Shown in pieces: positions 1-5,387 of a stretch of DNA of 5,387 nucleotides. A model generated the notes under the pieces. That model was not told where the DNA came from. It was given only the letters and a program-made list of their open reading frames with translations, and made no database searches. Every line of letters begins with the position of its first letter. Positions within the stretch are counted from its first letter, which is position 1. A program made the position numbers and the translations under genes. The DNA is from a bacterium (GTDB lineage: Bacteria > Krumholzibacteriota > Krumholzibacteriia > LZORAL124-64-63), in NCBI GenBank assembly GCA_018652925.1, contig JABIBH010000043.1:1-5387 (forward strand), given 5' to 3'.

Positions 1-882
1 AAGACAAAAGATATTACTGGTGGTCTTCCTAGGGTTGCTGAGCTATTTGAAGCACGTAAACCTAAAAATGCTGCCATTGTTACTGAGATTGACGGTATCG
101 TTAGTTTCCAGGGAACAACCAGAGGGCTTCGTAAAGTAGTTGTTGAGGGAGCCGGAAATGCCGAAAAAGAGTACCTGATTCCACACGGTAAACATGTTCG
201 CACTTATGAAGGTGAACAGGTTATTGCTGGTGACAGGTTGACTGAAGGCCCAATCAACCCGATGGATATACTGAATGTTAAAGGTGTGAATGAGGTACAA
301 CGCTATCTTGTAAATGCTGTTCAGGAAGTATATCGATTACAGGGCGTGAAAATCAATGACAAGCATATTGAGGTCATTGTTTCACGGATGATGCAGAAAG
401 TTCAAATACTCAACTCTGGTGATACTCGCTTCCTTGAAGATGACAGGGTTCACTATCGTGATGTTGAAAATGCCAACCGTGAGATTCAACAAAATAATGT
501 TGAATTGCGTAAAAAAGGTGAAGCAGAACTTAAGCCTGCAAAATCTATGCCTCTGTTGCTTGGTATAACTAAAGCAAGTCTTGAAACAGATAGTTTTATC
601 AGTGCTGCAAGTTTCCAGGAGACAACAAGAGTACTTACTACTGCTGCAACACGCAGTCAGCGTGATGAGCTCAGGTCGTTGAAGGAAAATGTCATTATGG
701 GGCACTTGATTTCAGCTGGAACTGGTTTGCTTGAGTACCAGAATATTGGCGTTGAAGATCCTGAGTCAGAATTTGAGGATGAGTTAATTCTGAGTGCCAA
801 AGAAGAAAGCGAGATTGCTTTGCAACAGGAAGCAATGCTTGCTGAAATGGTTGATGAAGAGGCTACTGAAGCTCCAGCTTAG
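1..882 (+). CDS. rpoC: RNA polymerase subunit beta', C-terminal part (5'-truncated by the window)
   Basis: This is the last 293 codons of the largest subunit of the core RNA polymerase, open from base 1 in frame 1 to a TAG at 880-882. It begins at the strongly conserved DITGGLPRVAELFEARKPK block (residues 4-22 of the fragment), which in E. coli lies roughly 270 residues from the C-terminus. The family's conserved C-terminal blocks follow in order: YRLQGVKINDKHIEVIV (111-127), LLGITKASLETDSFISAAS (186-204), FQETTRVL (205-212) and RDELRSLKENVIMGHLISAG (221-240). The latter part forms the beta' clamp base and the region that contacts omega. After the conserved end there is an acidic tail of about 50 residues (245-293), which is lineage-variable in this family. 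The gene is intact within the window. Its position upstream of rpsL is the usual rpoBC-str arrangement. Identification is very secure. Confidence 0.98.
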   Translation, partial: KTKDITGGLPRVAELFEARKPKNAAIVTEIDGIVSFQGTTRGLRKVVVEGAGNAEKEYLIPHGKHVRTYEGEQVIAGDRLTEGPINPMDILNVKGVNEVQRYLVNAVQEVYRLQGVKINDKHIEVIVSRMMQKVQILNSGDTRFLEDDRVHYRDVENANREIQQNNVELRKKGEAELKPAKSMPLLLGITKASLETDSFISAASFQETTRVLTTAATRSQRDELRSLKENVIMGHLISAGTGLLEYQNIGVEDPESEFEDELILSAKEESEIALQQEAMLAEMVDEEATEAPA

Positions 883-943
883 GAAAAAATTGATAAATCG
901 GACGGATCCGAGAAAGCAGACCAAAAAAACCGTAACGGATTTC

Positions 944-970
944 TTGACAACGGGCTGGTCTGGATATAAC
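944..970 (+). promoter_or_regulatory. Candidate sigma70-type promoter for the str operon
   Basis: A perfect -35 hexamer TTGACA (944-949) is followed 15 bp later by TATAAC (965-970), a 5/6 match to the -10 consensus. Transcription would start near 977, giving an rpsL leader of about 85 nt. The 15-bp spacing is shorter than the usual 16-18, which lowers confidence. The position, in the 180-bp gap between rpoC and rpsL, is where a separate str promoter is expected. I saw no convincing intrinsic terminator between the rpoC stop and this site: a 5-bp stem at 898-911 (TCGGA/TCCGA) has no T-run after it. Read-through from rpoC therefore remains possible. Confidence 0.55.
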
Positions 971-980
971 CTTGCAAGTC

Positions 981-1011
981 TGCGCAAATGGCTAAAGTGC
1001 CTTTTTGTGCA
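981..1011 (+). promoter_or_regulatory. Predicted stem-loop in the rpsL 5' leader
   Basis: Bases 981-988 pair with 1004-1011 (8 pairs, one of them G-U). After a small asymmetric internal loop, GGC 990-992 pairs with GCC 999-1001 around the loop TAAAGT. If transcription starts at the proposed promoter, this hairpin lies almost at the 5' end of the leader, about 40 nt ahead of the Shine-Dalgarno. A second, smaller stem (GCTCA 1027-1031 with TGAGC 1038-1042) follows just before the ribosome binding site. There is no T-run, so it does not read as a terminator. It could be a control element or an mRNA-stabilising 5' hairpin. This is drawn by eye from pairing alone, without a folding calculation or homologues. 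Confidence 0.35.
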
Positions 1012-1049
1012 ATGGAAATGTCCGGAGCTCATTAAATTGAGCGTCACAC

Positions 1050-1054
1050 AGGAG
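1050..1054 (+). promoter_or_regulatory. Ribosome binding site of rpsL
   Basis: AGGAG lies 8 bases ahead of the GTG at 1063. It fixes this non-ATG codon as the start, giving the standard S12 N-terminus [10 protein letters not shown]. Confidence 0.8.
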
Positions 1055-1062
1055 AGTTTGAA

Positions 1063-1437
1063 GTGCCGACACTGAACCAATTGGTTCGTAAAGGTCGCAA
1101 GACCGCGAAACAGAAAAGCAAGAGCCCTGCCTTGGGAAATTGCCCACAGCGCAAGGGTGTTTGTACTCGCGTATATACAGCTACACCTAAGAAGCCTAAT
1201 TCAGCTCTTAGAAAGATCGCCCGTGTGCGTCTTACTAACGGTATTGAAGTTACTGCTTATATCGGTGGCGAAGGTCACAATCTCCAGGAGCATAGCATTG
1301 TGCTGGTTCGTGGTGGTCGCGTGAAAGACCTTCCAGGTGTTCGTTATCACATTGTTCGCGGTACCCAGGATGCGTCGGCAGTAGAATCTCGTCGTCGGGG
1401 TCGTTCCAAATATGGCGTTAGACGCCCTAAGAATTAG
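1063..1437 (+). CDS. rpsL: 30S ribosomal protein S12
   Basis: S12 is a 30S protein at the decoding centre, where it helps monitor codon-anticodon pairing and sets accuracy. The gene encodes 124 residues, the normal family length. It starts at GTG with a good Shine-Dalgarno upstream and ends with TAG at 1435-1437. Conserved blocks include [20 protein letters not shown] (27-46), [20 protein letters not shown] (54-73) and [18 protein letters not shown] (83-100). K43 and K88 (K42 and K87 in E. coli mature numbering), where streptomycin-resistance changes classically occur, are both wild-type Lys. D89, the residue that is methylthiolated in E. coli, is present. Arg codons are mostly CGT and CGC, as expected for a highly expressed gene. 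It is first in the str operon, with rpsG 12 bp downstream. Identification is certain. Confidence 0.99.
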
Positions 1438-1441
1438 AGGT
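1436..1441 (+). promoter_or_regulatory. Ribosome binding site of rpsG, overlapping the rpsL stop
   Basis: AGAGGT overlaps the last two bases of the rpsL TAG stop and lies 8 bases before the rpsG ATG at 1450. The tight packing suggests that translation of rpsG is coupled to that of rpsL. Confidence 0.7.
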
Positions 1442-1449
1442 AACTGGAA

Positions 1450-1920
1450 ATGGCAAGACGAAGAAGACCAGAAAGACGCAAAGTTACACCAGATCCGGTG
1501 TATAGCGATACAGTAATTGCAAAGTTCATCAACTATGTCATGCTTGACGGTAAACGTAGCGTGGCACGGAAGATGGTTTATGGTGCTCTTGACAGCATCA
1601 AAGAGCAAACAGGCCAGGAAGGCATCGAAGTTTTCCGCTCTGCTCTTAGTAATGTTAAGCCCAGTCTAGAAGTTAAGTCTCGTCGCATTGGTGGCGCTAC
1701 TTATCAGGTTCCAATTGAAGTTCGCCCTGACCGTAGGGTGATGTTAGCGATGCACTGGCTGATTGATTTTGCCCGCAGTCGCCCGGAACACACTTTTGCT
1801 CAGAGACTGGCCGCTGAATTAATTTTAGCGAGTAAAAACGAAGGACCGTCTATCAAGAAGCGTGAAGACACCCACCGTATGGCAGATGCGAATAAAGCTT
1901 TCGCACACTGTCGATGGTAA
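1450..1920 (+). CDS. rpsG: 30S ribosomal protein S7
   Basis: S7 is a primary assembly protein that binds the 3' major domain of 16S rRNA and lies in the 30S head near the E site and mRNA exit. The gene encodes 156 residues, the common bacterial length, from an ATG with a Shine-Dalgarno to a TAA. Diagnostic blocks are the basic N-terminus [37 protein letters not shown] (26-44), [20 protein letters not shown] (77-96) and [17 protein letters not shown] (137-153). The ending is FAHCRW, where FAHYRW is usual: residue 154 is Cys (TGT at 1909-1911). S7 is the translational regulator of the str operon in E. coli, where it acts at a long rpsL-rpsG spacer. Here that gap is only 12 bp, so any autoregulation would have to use another site. 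Identification is certain. Confidence 0.99.
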
Positions 1921-1930
1921 TGGTCCCTCT

Positions 1931-1964
1931 CGTTTTAGCACACGCTTAAGCTGAAACGTTTGTT
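1931..1964 (+). terminator. Stem-loop with T-rich tail between rpsG and fusA (weak terminator or attenuator candidate)
   Basis: CGTTTTAGC (1931-1939) pairs with GCTGAAACG (1950-1958) over 9 pairs, including one G-U, with a 10-base loop. TTTGTT (1959-1964) follows directly. The geometry is that of an intrinsic terminator, but the stem is rich in A-T pairs and the T-tract is short and broken, so partial termination or an RNA-processing site is as likely. It begins 11 bases after the rpsG stop and would lower fusA-tuf expression relative to rpsL-rpsG. Bases 1965-2090, between it and fusA, hold no promoter I can defend and no credible ORF. Confidence 0.4.
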
Positions 1965-2080
1965 GAAGAAAACACAATAGCCCGATTAGTTCGCAGGATG
2001 CGACGGTGGCAATGGAGACGGACAGACTCTGGAATGAGATACTGTGCGCGTAGCCTTGTTGCGACTCGGGTGGCATATAT

Positions 2081-2085
2081 GGGAG
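2081..2085 (+). promoter_or_regulatory. Ribosome binding site that decides the fusA start
   Basis: GGGAG lies 5 bases before the GTG at 2091. This supports translation from that GTG, giving the usual EF-G N-terminus (M)[19 protein letters not shown]. An in-frame ATG at 2079 overlaps this site, and the ATG at 1998 would add 31 Arg/Trp-rich residues that do not resemble EF-G. Neither has a good Shine-Dalgarno of its own. Confidence 0.6.
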
Positions 2086-2090
2086 TTGTT

Positions 2091-4181
2091 GTGGCGACGG
2101 AAGTGAAACTGAATAAATTCCGGAATATCGGGATTATGGCTCACATCGACGCCGGCAAAACCACTACGACCGAACGTATACTTTATTATACTGGTCGGGT
2201 GCACTCCATCGGTGAAGTTCATGACGGGGCAGCCTGTATGGACTTTATGGAGCAGGAAAAAGAGCGCGGTATTACGATTACTGCCGCAGCCACTACCTGC
2301 TATTGGCGCGATTATCGTGTCAATATCATTGATACGCCAGGGCATGTTGATTTCACTGTTGAAGTGGAACGCAGCCTGAGGGTTCTTGATGGCGCAGTTG
2401 CTGTATTTTGTGCAGTTGGAGGCGTCGAACCCCAGTCAGAGACAGTCTGGAGACAGGCTGACAAGTATCGGGTTCCTCGGATAGCATTCATCAACAAGAT
2501 GGACCGAGCAGGAGCTGATTTTGACAGGGCGGTAGAGATGATGGAGCAAAGGCTCGGAGCTAATCCGCTTCCTTTGCATATTCCGGTTGGTAGCGGGGAT
2601 GAGTTTCGCGGAGTTATTGATCTTTTGACAATGACTGCACGGTTTCCCCACTCAGAGGATTTAGGTGCCAGTTTTGATGACACTGAAATTCCTGAGGAGA
2701 TGCTATCGGAAGCTCAGACTGCCAGAGAGCAGTTGCTGGAAAAGCTTGCAGATTTAGATGATGAGATTGCAGAGCTTTTTCTTGAGGATCAGGAGCCGGA
2801 TACCGGTCAACTGATCGCAGCGCTTAGACGCGCTACTTTGAAAGCTTTGATTGTACCTGTTTTATGCGGGTCGGCTTTCAAAAACAATGGAGTTCAGAAA
2901 TTACTGGACGCTGTTGTTGATTTCCTTCCTTCACCAGAGGATATGCCTCCGGTTCAAGGATGGCGACCAAAAGACCGAGAGGTTGAGGTTCGCACGACAG
3001 GAAATCAGGAGCCGTTGAGTGCTATAGCATTCAAGATTGTTACTGATCCTTATGTAGGTAAACTGGCTTACGCCAGAATTTACAGCGGGACTATGAAAGC
3101 GGGAGGCGTAATGCTGAACGCTAATACGGGCAAGAAGCAGAGAGTGAACAGAATACTCCGTATGCACGCAAACAAGCGTGAGGAGATTCAGGAAGCAATT
3201 TGCGGAGAGATAGTTGCCCTTGTCGGCTTTAAAGAGATTAGAACAGGCGATACGCTTTGTGCTCTTGAAAAACCGATAATGCTTGAGGAAATGATATTTC
3301 CCGAGCCTGTTGTTTTTGTCGCGGTTGAACCTAAAACAAAGGCCGACCAAGAAAAAACAAACGATGCACTGGCTGGTTTGAGTGAAGAGGATCCAACTTT
3401 CCAGGTGAAAGTGGATTCCGAAACAGGCCAGACGATTATTTCCGGAATGGGTGAGCTGCACCTTGAGATTATTTGTGACAGGTTGCAGCGGGAGTTTGGG
3501 GCTCAGGTCAACATTGGCAGGCCTCAGGTAGCTTACCGGGAAACGATTACTGCAGAGGCTACGGAAGAGATCAAGCTTGAGCGTCACTTTGGTGGCAAGG
3601 CTCAGTTCGCACATCTGGTGTTGAATGTGAAGCCTGGCAAACTTGGGGCGGGTATTAGCTGTACAAATTCAGTTAGTACGGAAATTCTGCCTAAGCTTTT
3701 TGCTGTTGCTGCAGAAGAGGCATGTCTCCAGTCTTGTATAAGCGGTGCCCTTGCTGGTTATCCGATGGTGGATTTGGAGATAAAAATAACTGGTGGCTCG
3801 ATTGATGAAGAGTTATCTAGTGAAAGCGCTTTTCGCGCTGCAGGAGCTGAAGGGCTTCGGAATGCAATTGCGAAAGCGGGACCGGCGATACTGGAACCGG
3901 TCATGGATGTCGAAGTTGTTACACCGCTTGAGTATCTCGGCGATGTTACAGGACATCTAAACTCGAAGCGTGGGCGGATCATGAAGATGGAACCACGGGA
4001 CGAGGTGCAGGTAGTTTCTGCAGAATTGCCGTTGGCCGAAATGTTTGGCTACGCAACACAGCTGCGGTCACGGACACAGGGTAGAGCAAGCTACACGATG
4101 CAGTTTGCAAGTTATGAAGAGGTGCCGAAAAAAATCGCCACCGAGATAATGCAAAAATACATGGGATTATGGACAGGGTGA
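2091..4181 (+). CDS. fusA: Elongation factor G, spdEFG2/mtEFG2-like type
   Basis: This is a translational GTPase of the EF-G family, 696 residues from the GTG start, which is full length. The GTP-binding motifs are complete: AHIDAGKTT (17-25), RGITI (59-63), DTPGH (81-85, catalytic His85), NKMD (135-138) and GSAF (260-263). A G' insertion lies at about 160-250. Domain II runs about 290-400, domain III contains [10 protein letters not shown] (451-460), domain IV runs about 481-603, and domain V contains [11 protein letters not shown] (650-660).

Domain IV is unusual. The canonical SGGRGQYGHV loop reads [10 protein letters not shown] (500-509), and the GSYH(D/E)VDSSE loop reads [10 protein letters not shown] (569-578), so Asp572 replaces the tip His. 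From memory, these features and the KP..GAG stretch (514-521) resemble spdEFG2 and mitochondrial EFG2, which act mainly in ribosome recycling with RRF, rather than EFG I. The subfamily call is inference. It may still be the only EF-G of the cell and act in translocation.

Arg codons are mainly CGG, AGA and AGG, unlike the neighbouring genes. The gene is preceded by a 170-bp spacer and followed by tuf after 24 bp. Confidence 0.95.
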
Positions 4182-4188
4182 TAACCCT
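4175..4188 (+). other. Small hairpin over the fusA stop codon
   Basis: AGGGT (4175-4179) pairs with ACCCT (4184-4188) around the loop GATA, so the fusA TGA (4179-4181) lies in the stem and loop. It ends two bases before the tuf Shine-Dalgarno and does not cover it. It could slow or position ribosomes at the fusA-tuf junction, or be a chance 5-bp stem. Confidence 0.25.
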
Positions 4189-4190
4189 AA

Positions 4191-4198
4191 AAGGAGGT
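4191..4198 (+). promoter_or_regulatory. Very strong ribosome binding site of tuf
   Basis: AAGGAGGT is a full match to the anti-Shine-Dalgarno core, 7 bases before the tuf ATG at 4206. It is clearly stronger than the GGGAG in front of fusA, which fits the much higher cellular demand for EF-Tu. Confidence 0.85.
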
Positions 4199-4205
4199 AG
4201 CCACA

Positions 4206-5387
4206 ATGGCTCGCGAAAAGTTTGAAAGAACGAAAGAACACGTTAATGTTGGAACAATTGGTCACGTAGATCACGGTAAGACAACCTTGACGGCAGCCAT
4301 TACTGAGATTCTCGCAAAAAGAGGTTTAGCAGAGTTTACACCTTTTGATGAGATCGATAAGGCTCCTGAAGAGCGTGAACGCGGTATTACTATTGCTACT
4401 GCTCACGTAGAGTATGAAAGTGAAAAACGTCACTATGCACATGTTGATTGTCCTGGTCACGCTGACTATGTAAAGAACATGATTACCGGTGCAGCACAGA
4501 TGGATGGCGCAGTTCTGGTAGTTTCAGCTGCAGATGGTCCAATGCCTCAGACTCGTGAGCACATCCTGCTTGCCCGTCAGGTTGGTGTACCTTACATCGT
4601 AGTATTTATGAATAAAACAGACCAGGTAGATGATCCAGAGCTTCTGGAACTGGTCGAGATGGAGATTCGCGAACTTCTAAGTCAATATGACTTTGACGGC
4701 GACAATCTTCCAATCGTTCAAGGCTCAGCATTGAAAGCTCTTGAAAGCGGAGACGCTGATGCACCTGAATCACAATGCATCTGGGAGCTCATTGAAGCTC
4801 TTGAATCTACAGTACCAACACCTGAGCGTGAATTGGATAAACCATTCCTTATGCCAGTTGAAGATGTTTTCTCGATCTCAGGTCGTGGAACAGTTGCTAC
4901 TGGTCGTATTGAGCGTGGTAAAGTTAACACAGGTGACAAGGTAGAAATTGTAGGAATCCGCGACACACAAGACACAGTATGTACTGGTGTTGAGATGTTC
5001 CGTAAGATTCTTGACGAAGGTATGGCTGGCGATAACGTTGGACTTCTTCTTCGTGGAACTAAAAAAGATGACATTGAACGTGGTATGGTTATCTGTAAGC
5101 CAGGTAGTGTAAACCCACACACCAAGTTTGAGTGTGAAGTTTATATCCTGACTAAAGAAGAGGGTGGACGTCACACTCCATTCTTCACAGGTTATCGTCC
5201 TCAGTTCTATTTCCGAACAACTGATATCACTGGAGCAGCAGATCTGCCAGAAGGCGTAGAGATGGTAATGCCTGGTGATAATATCAAGATGGTTGCTGAA
5301 CTGATCAACCCAATTGCCATGGAAGAGGGCTTACGCTTCGCGATTCGTGAAGGTGGCCGTACCGTTGGTTCTGGTGTTGTTTCAAAA
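4206..5387 (+). CDS. tuf: Elongation factor Tu (3' end just beyond the window)
   Basis: EF-Tu delivers aminoacyl-tRNA to the ribosomal A site as a GTP complex. 394 codons are visible from the ATG, with no stop. The last residues, [11 protein letters not shown], match the family's C-terminus, so only about two to four residues should be missing. GTPase motifs are intact: GHVDHGKT (19-26), RGITI (59-63), DCPGH (81-85, catalytic His85), NKTD (136-139) and GSALKAL (173-179). Domain II carries [14 protein letters not shown] (225-238), and domain III has the [18 protein letters not shown] stretch typical of the family. NKTD, where many bacteria have NKCD or NKVD, is a tolerated variant. Arg codons are almost all CGT or CGC, a sign of very high expression. 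It is the last of the four str genes, behind a near-perfect Shine-Dalgarno. The symbol tuf is used because the window cannot show whether a second copy exists. Confidence 0.98.

Noticed and set aside
898..911. Possible rpoC terminator (TCGGA/TCCGA stem)
   Set aside because: The stem has only 5 pairs and no T-run follows. The sequence after it is purine-rich.
794..1075. ORF across the rpoC end and the rpoC-rpsL spacer
   Set aside because: Its first third is an out-of-frame reading of the rpoC tail, and it runs through the promoter and leader into rpsL. It has no recognisable protein features.
2000..2075. Loose direct repeat of GCGAC...TGGCA in the rpsG-fusA spacer
   Set aside because: The two copies differ in internal length and are too short to call a repeat or an insertion scar.
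1998..2090. Upstream ATG giving a 31-residue extension of EF-G
   Set aside because: The extension is rich in Arg and Trp, is not found on EF-G proteins, and lacks a Shine-Dalgarno. The GTG at 2091 gives the family N-terminus with GGGAG in front.
2931..3614. 227-codon minus-strand ORF inside fusA
   Set aside because: It lies wholly antisense to well-conserved EF-G sequence and its translation looks random. I treat it as a shadow ORF.
4122..4150. Possible internal tuf promoter in the fusA 3' end (GATAAT at 4145-4150)
   Set aside because: The hexamer at the -35 position (GTGCCG) matches only 3 of 6 bases, so this is no better than expected by chance in coding sequence.
4718..5174. Overlapping ORFs on both strands within tuf
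   Set aside because: The intact EF-Tu reading frame covers the region. The alternative frames show Ser/Thr-rich, non-protein-like translations.

Overview
The window is a block of bacterial information-processing genes, all on the + strand: the 3' end of rpoC (RNA polymerase beta' subunit), then rpsL (S12), rpsG (S7), fusA (EF-G) and tuf (EF-Tu, missing only its last few codons). This is the classic rpoBC-str operon order. No mobile element, CRISPR array, tRNA, rRNA or accessory gene was seen, and no non-coding stretch exceeds 300 bases.

Layout: rpoC tail 1-882; a 180-bp spacer with a good promoter candidate (TTGACA / TATAAC) and a predicted leader hairpin; rpsL 1063-1437 (GTG start); a 12-bp gap; rpsG 1450-1920; a 170-bp spacer with a 9-bp stem-loop followed by a short T-rich stretch; fusA 2091-4181 (GTG start, modest Shine-Dalgarno); a 24-bp gap with a small hairpin over the fusA stop and a near-perfect Shine-Dalgarno; tuf 4206 to the window end. 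Together the genes supply the transcribing enzyme, two 30S proteins of the decoding and mRNA-exit regions, and the two main elongation GTPases.

Organism: a bacterium of moderate base composition. The EF-G belongs, by my reading, to the spdEFG2/mitochondrial-EFG2-like type rather than EFG I. That type is known from spirochaetes, planctomycetes and relatives, and some delta-proteobacteria. Combined with the look of EF-Tu and S12, a PVC-group lineage such as Lentisphaerota is my best guess, held with low confidence.

The main point of interest is fusA. It sits in the standard str position, but domain IV departs from canonical EF-G at both tip loops, including Asp where the translocation-critical His normally lies. 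Its Arg codon use is unlike its highly biased neighbours, and it is set apart by a long spacer and a weaker start. This suggests a specialised EF-G (possibly ribosome recycling) or a recently diverged or acquired copy. The rest of the window looks ordinary, and I see no evidence of a wholly new system.
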